Below, in pieces: positions 10,958 through 22,325 of a stretch of DNA of 64,000 nucleotides (position 1 is its first letter; the number at the start of each line of letters is the position of its first letter). The position numbers and the translations under genes were made by a program. A model generated the notes under the pieces. The model searched no databases and was not told where the DNA came from. It saw only the letters and a program-made list of their open reading frames with translations. Source of the stretch: Ilex aquifolium. Its lineage: Eukaryota; Streptophyta; Magnoliopsida; Aquifoliales; Aquifoliaceae. The stretch spans positions 21,651,844 to 21,715,843 of the forward strand of contig OX637402.1 in NCBI GenBank assembly GCA_951799425.1, written 5' to 3'.

Positions 10958-13750
10958 GCTCCCAATTGTAAGTGCTTTGATGTTGTCCAAAGGTCTTTGC
11001 CAGACAACTTCTTTCTTCCCTTTATTATGTTGCCAGTACATTGTAAAACACTCCTGGCCTTCCTGTGGTTAAATTATTGCATTATGTTCACTCATGATAT
11101 AAGAAATCAAGATGCATTTGACGTAATGATGTGGCTTCTGATTTAGGTTTAAGTTTTCGTTGATTGCAAATCACTGCCAACTCTTAACTGATCTTAGCTA
11201 GGCCAATCATTTGAATTGGATGAAAAACCAGCCAAATGCTTAATGTCTAAAAGCACATTAGCTTCAAAGATTGTTTTTTTTTACTTCAACACTCATATGA
11301 AGTCCACCCATTACAAAATGGTTAAACATGGCAAAACACATCTTTCGATGTTTCGTATTTCTTTTGGGAGGTTTGATACTATGGACCGTTTCAATTGACC
11401 CCTAATACATTGTCAAAAATCTGCTGGGTCACATGAGCTGTTGTGGTTTATGCAGATTATCAAAAAAAGGGAAAAAGGGGGCATCAATCATTTGACTTAA
11501 CTTTATCATTTTAGGATCACCAAGAAAGAATAAATTAAACAAAATGTGATAGGTTTTCTTGTGACCAGCATTACAGACTCTGTGACTAGTTTTTTTTTAA
11601 TCTCTGTAACTAGACTTGTTTAAGGAGTAAAACAATCGATCGGGAGCATATACCAACATCCTATTGTTACAGCCCCGTTGTAATTCACTGCATTTAACCA
11701 TTTCATTTTTTTCTTTAGAATCCAATCACATTGATAATTACTCACGGTTCGGATTATTTAACGATTATAGAAATAAAAAGAGCGTTATTTGTTCACCCAA
11801 AATGAAGAACAATTTCCTTGAAAAATATGTTATGTCTTATGGAGTCACGATAACTCTGTTCATATGTTAAGATCTGAAGTTTAGTTATGTTGGAAATTAA
11901 ATTTGTTACGGCTTGAATCTCAAAGTAGTTTATGCTAATAAATTAGTCCAAAACAAATCTTTACTATTCCCTGTATGGTTTGAATAATGTTTAGAAAAAC
12001 ATCAATGGCATATTGCTGATTTTTTCCAGAGCTCGCAGATTTTATGATAGAGTTGCAAAATATTGTAAAACCAAGCATAAGTCGATGTACGATTACTTGT
12101 TGAGTACAATCACTGTTAGTTATACTTATGAGTAGTGGAATTAGACTAGTACGCCTCAGACACTTCTTCTGTGTTGGTTTAGCAAAACCACAGACTTGAA
12201 ATGATGTTTTCCACTTCTATATGCTTATAAGTCGACTAGAAAATGCCTATTTTCTTACAAGATCGTCTGAAGAAGATTTTCTAATCATTTATTTCAGTGC
12301 TTAGAGATATTTTCTTCTGTTTATTCCTGTGTATCGACCACAAATTACTATGGATTTTCCATGTAAACACGTATACAAACATTTGAATATTAGTGTCCTG
12401 AATTTGAGAGTTGCCCTTGCGTCACACCCATTTGAAGGGAAGCAAAGAAAATTAACTATTTATTTCTTTTAGTACATGAAAAAAGACCAAAATTAACTCA
12501 AAACACTTGATAGGTTACTGGCATTTGTAGGCTGAATCTTACACTGGTAATTTCAACATGTCCAGATTGAGATATGATGCATGAAATCAAAGAGCGCCAA
12601 GTACCAGTTGCCATGGGAACGTCTTTAAGATGGGTTCCATCACCTGTCCGAGAGCAGAAGTTTCTTGAAAATACAAGATGTGGAAGAGGACAAATTGCTG
12701 GTCGAAGCTCAAATATACAGATTCAGTGCAAGTACCAATCACATTTGTTTCAGTACCCCCCCCCCCCCCTCCCCCCTTTCTCTCTCTCTAATATATTTGT
12801 ATTCTTGGTTGGCATCAGCAAAGGGATACATTCATAAGACACTGCAGCGATGCAGGTTTCCAGACCTGACTCATTTATGGTAGGAGGAATCTACCAGTGA
12901 GGCTGTATGGGGGCTCATATGCACTTCAATTTTTGGCTGCAACTTTTTGAAGGATCACAAACAGTAAATTCCACTAATTCCTGCAGATCACAAGTAGTAT
13001 TACCCCTTTTTTTTTTAATATGAAATGCATATATATTCACAGGTGTGTGAACTAAGGTGAGACAGTAATGCCTACTATAATATATACTTTATTAGTTCTC
13101 ATACACAATATTTGGAAGTTGGTTGATAAGGAAGAGGTTATGCAATGGCTTTAAAGTTTCTTTGAAACTACAGTTTCCACTGCCTTTTCACCAGTATTAA
13201 TGTTTTTGTAGGTCATTGCATGAGTTGTTGCAGATGTCAAAATGGGTGATTCATACATCAGTCATTACATGAATATGGTTTGATTCTGTAACTGGTTGTA
13301 TTGACAAAATGGCGTCTGTGAGTTTGCATAGTAAATTAGTGCCTCTTAAGATGATTGATTTGGAGTATCTGCGGTGTCGAAAATGTTTCCTTCTTTGCCA
13401 AAGGATAGAGGGCCAAGTTTGAAATCTGAAGAGTGTGTTTTTACTTTTTTGCCCTCGAGGAGGAGGTAAAATACTTCAAGTATGTTGTCATTTACAATGC
13501 CAAAGAAATTTGTAAGTCCCTGTGACCTGGGTGGGTTTGGATCCTCTTAATAGTATAAAAATTCTTGTTTTTGTTTTGGTCTAAATCACTCACCTTTACC
13601 TTTAAATTATTGGGTTCCACCAGTAAAGGCGTGTGATTGAAATTCGGAAAAGTTGTGGAATTTTCCAATTAAGAGGGTTCGGATCCATGTTATTATTGAG
13701 AGTGAAAAGTGCATGGGTGCACCATGGTCCGAGCATTTATTTCAAAGGAA
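10958..13750 (+). other. Downstream of exonuclease gene; possible spliced 3' untranslated region, no gene
   Basis: A good donor (GTAAGT) lies shortly after the stop codon. Acceptor-like sites occur near 12029 and 12566, so the transcript may continue into spliced 3' exons. The open stretch at 12574-12883 has no recognisable domain and includes a C14 run and CT repeats (about 12756-12790). I see no separate gene. Confidence 0.3.
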
Positions 13751-14400
13751 AAAGAACAAATGTTTTGCAAATTCAAGTATATATAATCACTAGGCGGGAT
13801 TATTGATGATGTTCTTAACAAGATTGAGCAGTGATGTAGAATCAAAGGTGCTGCAAGGTGTGATTTGGTTCAATCTGAGTTTCGAGGCTCTTGGGAATAA
13901 GGTCTTTGAATAAGTAGAGGTTCACAGAGAGCGTTTATAGTGGTTCACTAGTTTGAGAGTTTGGCTAATCCACTCTCAAAAGAGTCTCTTGCTCTTAAAT
14001 ATATTAATCTATAGCGAATGGTATACAGAAAGAACTTTTCAAGGCTACAATGACTATCTCTTTCTTGAGGACTTTGCCTTCTATTTATAGATATTCCTAT
14101 GGTTTGCTTGATCTGGGCCGAGATCCTCGCCCCTTAGCTGTTAGAGTTTCCCCTTATTGCGCAGCGAAACTTGCGCTAGTTGGGTGATTGATGCTAAAAA
14201 GATAGGAGACTTGGTGGGATTCAGCTGTCATTTGAACGAACTTTCGTGAGGTATGGATACAGGGAATTGAGGTTTGAGGTTGAGGTCAACATGTGATGAT
14301 GATCTGAGCTCCTAACCTGAGGAGCCGAGCTTGTCCTTAGATATTTTGTGGTACCATCAATTATAAACATGAATCATAAACACCGAGCTATAAATCAGTT
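13750..14400 (-). mobile_element. LTR-like fragment
   Basis: The stretch carries TATAGTGGTTCAC (about 13937), a phrase seen near the transcribed part of many plant LTRs, plus a CTATTTATAG TATA-like word (about 14082) in an otherwise non-coding region. No paired repeat or target duplication was found, so boundaries and orientation are uncertain. Confidence 0.25.
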
Positions 14401-15282
14401 TAACATAATTTTAGTTTCAAGAATTATTTTAATGTTTTTTCTCACTTTCAAATAGTTTTTTATGAGCTCAATAAATGTTTAGTATGTTAGTGACATATGT
14501 GTATGTAATTGAGATTCTTTTCGGTATATTTTTTCCTTCAATCCTGCCGCTGAGATAGGAAGATTACTTATTCAATAATTCGTGCATATAAGAAACTTGA
14601 GATGAACTAATGCAAATGGATGTAAGCTTCGTTGCTTGGAAATGCCCACTGTTGACCATTTTGTCTCTTTAAAACATTACCTATCATACCCACTTGTAGA
14701 ATGAGTTCCTCACCAATACAAGTTGGATGATCTGAGGGAAATTAAAGAGAAGTATAATAGCTTAAATCATAATTCAACATTAGTACACAATGGGTGGATT
14801 TACCACGAAAAGAAATAAAAAAATATACTTGAAATATTTCAATGGAAAAGAAATTTGGTAGATAAACAAATAGATGCATTGGTTTGGTCCTTACTAGACT
14901 GATAAAAAATTAAGACAAAAATTAGGGACTAAATGGTGTGAAGGAGTTTCGGTCTCACTTGCAGCATAAATCCCATGTTTAATCGATGCACTTGATTTGT
15001 TGGTTATTGTTTGCATCCAATGTTTAGTTTAAGCCATGAGTTCAAGTGACACGTGATTGGTACAATTTTCCGTTACACACGGGACCAAAAAAACTCAGCT
15101 ACGAGGAAGCTGGACTAGTACAACCAAAAAACAGAGACTTAAAACCATAATCATACACAAAAACAGCACTGATTTACGAAATACAATCATTCAACTCCAA
15201 GATATTACAGATACAGAGTCATCCTACGAAATGTAATCAAGCAAGAAACAAAGGACCTCTATTGCAAAGCAAAGGCGAAACA
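14401..15282. other. Intergenic region and probable 3' UTR of the STOP1-like gene
   Basis: No gene or clear repeat was seen. The part next to 15283 should hold the 3' untranslated region of the minus-strand zinc-finger gene. Confidence 0.3.
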
Positions 15283-16848
15283 CTACAAACCCGACTCATG
15301 TCCAGTCTTCCTAGGGTAATTGCATGACCCTGAAATCAGGAACGATAGTGAATTCTCTGGGTCTTCAAAAGGTGGTGGAGGGAACTCATTAAACCCGGGA
15401 ACATTGCAGGTATCGAAGTTTAAAGGCATGAAATAAGCAGTAGGGTCATCTACACCCCTTTTCACATAGTTAGCATTTTGAACCTCACTTCCACTAGGAG
15501 CATTTGAGCCAAAGCTGAAACCTATTTGTCCAACCTTACTTGTTCCTTCATTACTATCTCCTTGATCAGAGGTTCCAGCCGATCCTTTAGTTTCGTCTAG
15601 GGGAATGGCAGGAGTGTGGCCCTGGAAAAGAGAAATGTGTCCGAAAAGCTTGTCCTTCCTTGAGAAGGTTGTTCCACATGAACAAAGCCACTTATCTCGG
15701 CCACAATGCTTCTCATGTGTTTTAAGATCTGCAATAACTGAAAACTTCTTGGTGTTGCATCGACTGCAAATGTAACTTTTGTCACAATGGGTTCTCTTGT
15801 AATGGTTTTTCACACATAAGATAGTCTTCAGGGGCTGAAACTTCTTGTGATCCTTATTCCGCTTGCAACCAACATTAGGACAGGAATACCGCTTAATAAG
15901 CACAGGCTCAGAGCTTGGTTCCTTGTTTGGCTTTGCGAGTGCTGCCGGAGTCTTGTACTCATCCCCATGACCTCTCATGTGCATCCGCAAATTGGCATCC
16001 CTCTTGAATCCCTTTCCACATATTGTGCAAAAGTGGGTGTGAGGAGCAAGAATTTCCTCTTTTTCTAGTTGCAAGATTTCATAGGAACCCGGGGGTAGGT
16101 TCTCTCCTTCATCACCATCTTCTTCGTCTTTTGATTCATGTTCCTCAAAATTATAGTTTTGTTCAGGTCCACTATTGCCTGTTAGATCAACCTGGTTGGG
16201 CTGATCTTCTTCTACCTTGTGTACACCATTACTATGTGGCAGCACTCCACTATTCAAACCAGCCCCTGAAGGAAATATGGCATCACCAAGGTGCCCAAGC
16301 TTGCCAACAGTTGGACTTGCTGTGGAAAGGCTATGCTTGACTGACGGGAGAAGACTGCCTGCGGTGGAGATCAACTGGACTATAATAGAAGTGAGATCAG
16401 CAGTAACAAGCTGTTGCTGCTGAGCAACAAGTTCATCTGAACGGCCTACTACTTGGCCCCTCCTGTCAACAATCAAATGCACCAAATCCTGGAGTTGATG
16501 GATCTTCTGCTCCAGGAAAGAAAGACTGCTTAGCATCGCTCTTGGATCCCACTCTTGGGTTCTCCTTGGGTCACTAGTATTCATTTGATCATCTTGTTGA
16601 CCCGGGATATTGGTTTGGTTATTGCAAATAATTGGATTTTCAGAAGGGCGGGTGAATTCAGGGAATTGCTGTTCAATCCTCATGCCATATTCCAGAAGTG
16701 AGGAGTCTTCTTCCCACTTTTGCTGACACTGCTGCAAATTTAAATTGGTGAAAGATTGGTGATCTGGGGGGAGTTTTTTGGGCAATTCATTTCCAGAGGA
16801 AGAAGACTTCGCCCACATATCGGTGGATACACTCTTCTTAAGATCCAT
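15283..16848 (-). CDS. STOP1: C2H2 zinc-finger transcription factor, STOP1 (SENSITIVE TO PROTON RHIZOTOXICITY 1) type
   Basis: A single coding exon of 521 aa. STOP1 proteins are nuclear regulators that switch on acid- and aluminium-tolerance genes, including organic-acid exporters. The protein has the conserved block DPRAMLSSLSFLEQKIHQLQ (about 101-120), then a Gln-rich segment and an acidic stretch ending in ENLPPGSYEILQLEKEEILAPH. Four zinc fingers follow: finger 1 (Cys274, Cys277, His290, His294), finger 2 (Cys323, Cys328, His349, His354), finger 3 (Cys361, Cys364, His378, His381/Cys382) and finger 4 (Cys389, Cys391, His404, His411). The C-terminus holds the conserved PLNFDTCN motif. The frame stays open upstream to 16866, but a splice acceptor (CAG at 16860-16858) lies just before the ATG at 16848, so Met at 16848 is the start. 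Length is slightly above the Arabidopsis protein. STOP1 versus its close paralogue STOP2 is not settled, though full length favours STOP1. Confidence 0.93.
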   Translation of the reverse strand: MDLKKSVSTDMWAKSSSSGNELPKKLPPDHQSFTNLNLQQCQQKWEEDSSLLEYGMRIEQQFPEFTRPSENPIICNNQTNIPGQQDDQMNTSDPRRTQEWDPRAMLSSLSFLEQKIHQLQDLVHLIVDRRGQVVGRSDELVAQQQQLVTADLTSIIVQLISTAGSLLPSVKHSLSTASPTVGKLGHLGDAIFPSGAGLNSGVLPHSNGVHKVEEDQPNQVDLTGNSGPEQNYNFEEHESKDEEDGDEGENLPPGSYEILQLEKEEILAPHTHFCTICGKGFKRDANLRMHMRGHGDEYKTPAALAKPNKEPSSEPVLIKRYSCPNVGCKRNKDHKKFQPLKTILCVKNHYKRTHCDKSYICSRCNTKKFSVIADLKTHEKHCGRDKWLCSCGTTFSRKDKLFGHISLFQGHTPAIPLDETKGSAGTSDQGDSNEGTSKVGQIGFSFGSNAPSGSEVQNANYVKRGVDDPTAYFMPLNFDTCNVPGFNEFPPPPFEDPENSLSFLISGSCNYPRKTGHESGL

Positions 16849-16857
16849 TTTGAAATC

Positions 16858-17634
16858 CTGGGCCACAAAACAGGCACAAAATCAAAAATTGCATCAATAT
16901 TCCAGGAAGAATCGCATTTGGTTTTTTTTTTTTTTTTTTTTGGGGGGGGGGGGGGGGATACAAACAAAATCTCATACACAATCTTATGTTAAATATAACA
17001 TGAAAACCACTGCAAATGAATCCCTCACATTAACAGATCCACCATTAATTTACTAATCTCTAGCCCTAATCATCAATCAGTACAAGGATTTTCGCATAAT
17101 AACCATACTTTTTCAGCAAAAATAAAAACCAAAAAAGGGGGGACTTAAAGTATTAGTGTTTAATAAACTTGAAATCCAATTTACAAATTACTCGTATCAA
17201 TTCACAAACCCCCCCAACATACAACTACTCAATCAACTAATCCACTTCAAAGTCAAAATATTCATAAATTTACATCGTCCTTGAAAATTGATTTTTCTTC
17301 AATCTTAATGGAGATAAGCCAAGATCCTATAATAATTCCCCAATTCTCAAATCCAGATTGTATCCTCTACTTCTAACTTCACAAAAACTCAAATCCTTCT
17401 TTTCCCCCAACTGAGAGCACTAAATCTCATTCTAAGACTATAAAAATCAGGAAAAATCAGCAACAAAAATCAGAAGATCATATGATATACGAAATACCCA
17501 CAACTATTAAGTAAAAGTCAAGAGCTAACATGGATTGAAACTGCAAGATTTAGCATGTTGTACCAATAAGAACCTTAGAAAGAGAAACTACTAGCTCAAA
17601 GAAGAGGTAGAGAAAGAGGGAGAGAGAAACCCAC
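16858..17634 (-). other. Intron in the 5' leader of the STOP1-like gene
   Basis: The minus-strand donor GTGGGT (17634) and the acceptor CAG ten bases before the ATG frame a 777-bp intron. The first leader exon would be about 17635-17730. The intron contains a T20-G16 run on the plus strand (16922-16957), read as C16-A20 in the transcript. Confidence 0.6.
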
Positions 17635-17751
17635 CAAATCGGAGATTGCCTAGATGCTCTTTGTCGGTTCTGAGTTGGCTGTTTCATGTAATGGAGATAG
17701 AGATAGAGAAGGAGAAAGACGAAAAATGACGCTGAACTAAATGCCCAATGT

Positions 17752-17768
17752 ATATTATGTATATATGG
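17752..17768 (-). promoter_or_regulatory. Possible TATA box of the STOP1-like gene
   Basis: On the minus strand an AT-rich CCCATATATAC word lies a few dozen bases upstream of the predicted first leader exon. The placement fits a core promoter, but no transcript evidence is available. Confidence 0.35.
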
Positions 17769-17779
17769 GATTTTCAGCA

Positions 17780-18150
17780 TCTGTTACACAAAGTACGTTG
17801 ACTATTTGTCTGTGTCTGTGTGGGACCACTATTGTCAAAACCCCCAATCACAACCGTCCATCTGCTGGAACCCATTATCTCACCAACCACAACCGTTTTT
17901 TGATTAATTATTGTTCTAATTTTCTTTAGAATTTCTTACTTTGTATTGAGAATGCACATATATATACAATAAATCTAATTTTAATTTACGGAAATTTATC
18001 TAAATTTTTAGAAAATTGAAGAAATATGACCAGAGAATATCAATCTTCAAAAACACATTTACTAGAAAGAAGTGTAGTACTTATCATGCAGCTCCACTTA
18101 CCCAAAAATTAAAAAAAAACTTATCATACAGCTCCTAGGGGTAGTTAGGT
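17780..18150. other. Upstream intergenic sequence, nothing recognised
   Basis: AT-rich sequence upstream of the STOP1-like gene. No gene, motif or repeat boundary was identified. Confidence 0.3.
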
Positions 18151-18375
18151 AATAAATTGGGATTTACACTTTGACCCCTCACATATGGGTCTAATCTCAC
18201 TCTCAATTACTTGAGTTTGACCGTAAAGACGTGAAAAACGTACTTAGTTGACGGACAGTGTGATATCAATGACCATAATTGGGGGCACAATATAAAAGAC
18301 CCGATGATGGGGGGGGGGGGGGGAGTGAGACATGGAGCATAATTGAGGGTCAAAGTGTAATTTTTTCAATAAATT
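18151..18375. mobile_element. 209-bp MITE with 8-bp TSD
   Basis: The duplication AATAAATT occurs at 18151-18158 and 18368-18375. The body is 18159-18367. The left end reads GGGATTTACACTTTGACCCC, and the complement of the right end reads GAAAAAATTACACTTTGACC, so the ends are imperfect inverted repeats. A G15 run lies inside (18309-18323). No coding capacity. An 8-bp duplication is usual for hAT elements, but the ends are not classic hAT, so the superfamily is open. Confidence 0.7.
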
Positions 18376-18539
18376 AGGAACATTGCTTTTTTGGTTTTTT
18401 GAATTTATATTTCAATTATATAGTAACAAAAAAAATTAGACAAAGTAGTTTGAGTACCACCTAATATTTGGCCTTATTTACATAAAATGGTTGTACTCTC
18501 GTATTCAAATCAACAACCTCAAAGTTTTGAGTAACTATG

Positions 18540-18715
18540 GTTAACTCGTGTCTGAAAGTACGGTATAATATAAGTGAGAAGTTATGAATTTTAGGGAGGA
18601 ATTCAATGTGAATGGTTTTAAGTGGAATGCTGGTGGCTATTGGATGAGTCTATTTGAGACCGTCGAATAGATTTATTGAAGTCTGTCATGTTTTATATTA
18701 TAGATTATAGATGAT
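18540..18715 (+). repeat. Dispersed repeat, copy 1
   Basis: This stretch shares an ordered set of words with 55355-55530, including ACGGTATAA, TCTATTTGAGAC and AAGTCTGTCATGTTTTATA. The two are diverged copies of one repeat in the same orientation. The type of element is unknown. Confidence 0.65.
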
Positions 18716-18966
18716 ACATGGACTTAAAAATCAGATTTGATAATCACAACCATTGAATAAATAGTGTGTCTCAATAAATACTGAGATCTACAGTGAAATC
18801 AATGGTTATAGTTATCAAGTCTACTTTAAAACCATCGTACCGACAACCTCCTTTAATTTAGTATATTATCTTTTGAAAAAAACCATTATTTAATTAATAA
18901 GACCCGATCTCAAATCAAATAAACATTATTTTTTTTTTTGGAAATTGATTAATTAATTTTGGCCTT

Positions 18967-19376
18967 TTAATAGTAGTAGTAGTGGAGAACAATTGTTGAA
19001 CGACTCTTAGGGTGGAGAAAGGATTGAGAATGGGACCACGTACATGGATGCTTTTTTCTTTGGAAGTCTTTGTTTATTAGATATACAGAAGAGAAACCCA
19101 AGCGGAAATTTGACCCGATACAATAAAAAAAGCAAAGAAGAGTTAAAATAATATAGTGGGGAGGGTGAACTGGGGACGGAGTGAGTGTTACCCGGGCAGG
19201 GCAGGAAGCTACGGCGATGCCAAGGGAGCCAATCCAATCCCAGTTGTAATGAAGGTCACCGCTTGCCTGCTGCTTCTGAGAAAGAAGGTCGGCACAGATC
19301 ACTAGATTCACTACATACATACATGGCCATGGCCATTGCCATTGCCATTGATAATTTTTTGAGGTTTGTCTTATAA
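18967..19376 (-). other. Unassigned GC-richer segment with short open frame
   Basis: A minus-strand open frame (19320-18967, 117 codons) begins at an ATG preceded by a run of GCCATG/GCAATG words. Its first 45 codons are more GC-rich than the surroundings. A possible donor (GTAACA) lies about 130 bases in, so this could be a first exon or a gene remnant. I recognise no family and found no following exon. Confidence 0.2.
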
Positions 19377-19877
19377 TAATATTACATAATCAATTATTAA
19401 ATTGACCGAATTTTGAGATCCAAGTTATGTGGAAAAAATAATAAGGACTGCTTTAATGACAAGAAAGTTGCAAAAGACCAAAATATCCCGGTTCTTAAAA
19501 AATGGGTTTTGGGGTTTTTTTTTTTTGGGGGGAAGGGGAGGGGAGAGACGGTACTACACAGGCTCCCTCATCTTTTGAAAAATACTTTTTGACCCCTTAA
19601 GTTTTAAAAAAATATTCTAATGAGGATATGATCACATAGATGGACGTTTCGCTTATAAACGAAAATTCTTGTTTTGATGAGTTTGATGGCCAATAGGAAA
19701 AAAAATAGTAAATCATTGTAAAAAATGGGTTAAAATCGTGATTTATATCTAATAGTGGTGTTAGTCTAACTAAAAAAAAAATAGGACCAAATTTAGTAGC
19801 AGAATAATGTTGTTCTAATATGGCAATACCAAAAAAGTAAAATTTATAAGTCAAAATTTAAACCGAACTTCATTATT

Positions 19878-20333
19878 TTAATTTGTTATAGAGATTAGAG
19901 GTGATGTCAGCATACTAAAGAAGGCTGTAAACAGTTGTGGTTCAACATAGATGGTTCGAATCAAGCGAAACCAAAGGTATTTGTCCCGCAATACATTTTT
20001 TTTTTTTGGATACGGCTCGCGACCTACAAAAATTTCAACCCACTTGCCACAGTCCACTCGTTCACTCGCTGCTTCAAGTAAAGTACTCGATACTCTCTCA
20101 CAATCTATTAGTCTCCCTTTGTCACAATAAACGAAACTTTTTAGATACTCCTTTCGCAACACAACATAAGAACGAGTAAAATAAGATAAAGAAGAGCATT
20201 CGTTGAGATGTAAATCAAAAATCAAATTTTCCGGGCCTTCAAGTTGAGATATGGGGGAAGTAACCAACCTGCTATGAGAAGAAGCATCAGATCTAATTGC
20301 ACAATTTTTTAGGCATTTAATTGTGGGATTCAA
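19878..20333 (-). other. Unassigned 151-codon open frame
   Basis: The longest unexplained open frame between the STOP1-like and PYG7 genes. It has no signal peptide, membrane segment or motif I recognise, and it ends in a direct-repeat region. Coding status is doubtful. Confidence 0.15.
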
Positions 20334-20415
20334 TTTTCTATTTCAATGGGACAACTGAATAGTTTTTTAAGTAGTTAATTGTGGAATTCAATTTCCTATT
20401 TCAATGGGATAACAT
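20300..20415. repeat. Tandem duplication, spacing about 60 bases
   Basis: Two copies of TTAATTGTGG(A/G)ATTCAATTT followed by CTATTTCAATGGGA lie at about 20318-20350 and 20377-20410. Confidence 0.75.
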
Positions 20416-20471
20416 GTTTGAATTTTAGACTACATTTTATTCTTTCATTCAATGGTTTGTGTTTTAAAAAC

Positions 20472-20625
20472 TTTGTCAAACCCCACATATGGATGTGTAT
20501 ATGCAGTGTAAAATTGATGTTACACTGTGATAGTCACAATGTGTCAAACCCTGCATATAATGTTTATATGGAGTGTGACATTTGTTGTCACACCAATGTT
20601 GCAATCGTCACAGTGTGACAAAGTA
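20472..20625. repeat. Tandem repeat built from small palindromes
   Basis: Two units start with GTCAAACCC (near 20475 and 20542). Each contains inverted words such as GTTACACTGTGA / TCACAATGTG and TCACAGTGTGACA. It is non-coding. Confidence 0.6.
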
Positions 20626-20989
20626 TGTGACTATTGAGAGAATTTTTTTTGGGTAGACGTTGCGTACCGTTTGAATTTCAAATGTTCTCCTTAAATTGTG
20701 CGATCTCCAGCTGCCAATGGTGGAAACTTGTGAATAGTTGCGGCCTCTTCTCCTTCTTCTTGCTAGTTTCTTTATATGGATGGAAAACCTTTTCAACTTA
20801 AAAAAGGGGTATTTTTTCTTCAGCTATAGTGGGTGAATTTTTTTATAAATGTTTTTAAAAGGTGTACTTTTTTCCAAATAATTTTAATCTTGTGTACCTG
20901 CCCTTGTTTTCCCAAAAATAAAAGCACACATAAAATCATATCAACAAAACTCATTTTATTTATTATTAAGTATTTATCCTAATTACTTA

Positions 20990-21740
20990 TAGCACCTCCA
21001 ACTGTGACTCAACTTTTTACTAAAATTTGAATCAACATTTGAGTAAAAAGTTTGATTTGATACAAAGAGCTCCAATAGACAAACTCTAATTTAAAGGAGG
21101 ATAGACTCAAATTTAAAAGAGGATCAAATATAACCATTGAACCTAGGGCATGTTTAGTTCAGGTACAAATAAAAAAATGAGATTGAGTAATTAGTTCTCA
21201 TCCAATCTATAAAATGATGTTAACAAGAGTACTATTTAATCTTATCATTGTATAACAAGTTTAAATCAAGGTTAAGATCATATATAAATATATAATTATT
21301 GTGACTATAAGTTTGAAAGGATAATAAAATCATTTCATTTTTAATACTTGTTAAAAATGATACTGCCTCTTACATAGTATTCATTAATATCTAATATTAG
21401 ATGTTAAATGACAATAATGAACCGAGTCAAGGTTAATTAAAATTAATACTGATTCGCTATAATCTCATCCAAATTTAGTATTATATTATTATCAAATTAA
21501 ATTAATCTAATCCATCCCCTTAATATCTAAACCAAACATATCATTAATGAAAAATAGAATCTGACAATTGAAAATTTGAATAAAAGTTCGAGTCTCTCTT
21601 AATTTGAGTAAAAATTTAAAATCTCTCTTAATTTAGAATGAGTTTGGATATAGAATTGGAGAAAGTATTTAGACTACTTTACCTAAATTTAAATTTTAAG
21701 TCTAAAAAAAGGTAAGAATCGAAGATGCTCTTACAACCAC
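20990..21740. repeat. MITE-like AT-rich repeat region
   Basis: The left edge (AGCACCTCCAACTGTGACTC) and right edge (GAAGATGCTCTTACAA) resemble the inverted ends of a common plant repeat family, with AAATTTGAGTAAAAA words inside. Similar words recur at 55615-55910. No exact target duplication was fixed. Confidence 0.4.
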
Positions 21741-22325
21741 TGATCATAGGAGAATAAAAATTTCAACATCAAGGTAAGCAAAGAAAGACCATAGACATAT
21801 CAACCCTACTCAAATCTCATCTTACTTCCATGACTCAACTGACACCTAGGGAGTGTTGGCTGGTGAAGGCAGTGGGCATCAATTAGGGAGTAGATTAGGG
21901 TTTGTGAAACTAATGAAGGCTTGAGGGCATAGACTGCATTCAAAACTTTCATTAACAACATGATGGCTTAAAGCCTTGTTCTTGGCCTTGGAGAAGTCTA
22001 AATCCCCGTCTTTCCCTTGTTTGGCATTTGGATCTTGCATTAAAATGCAACTCATGCAGCCCTAGAAATGAAAAATGACTCTTCTCCTTTGACATTTTGC
22101 AAAACAAGATACAATAATTTCAGTTGCACAGACAATTCAATGATAACATCAGAACAATTGTGTCTAGTTTCATATTGCCATCCCAAATCCCTGCACAACC
22201 ACACTCAATGTGTTCCTGAGGCAAGTAAAATTCGACAAAGTCGTGCTTAAAGCAAGAACAGAATTTGAATAAAAAGTAGAAAAAAACCTCAACATTGCAG
22301 AAGAACTCACAGTAACTGCATTAAA
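21741..22325. other. Intergenic sequence and probable 3' UTR of PYG7
   Basis: No gene recognised. The segment next to 22326 should contain the 3' untranslated region of the minus-strand TPR gene. Confidence 0.3.

Noticed and set aside
16849..16866. Upstream extension of the STOP1-like frame from a GTG codon
   Set aside because: It is not an ATG, and the segment contains the leader-intron acceptor. The family start fits Met at 16848.
19878..20333. Possible organelle-derived insertion with a 151-codon frame
   Set aside because: I could not match it to any plastid or mitochondrial gene from the sequence alone, so no transfer is claimed.
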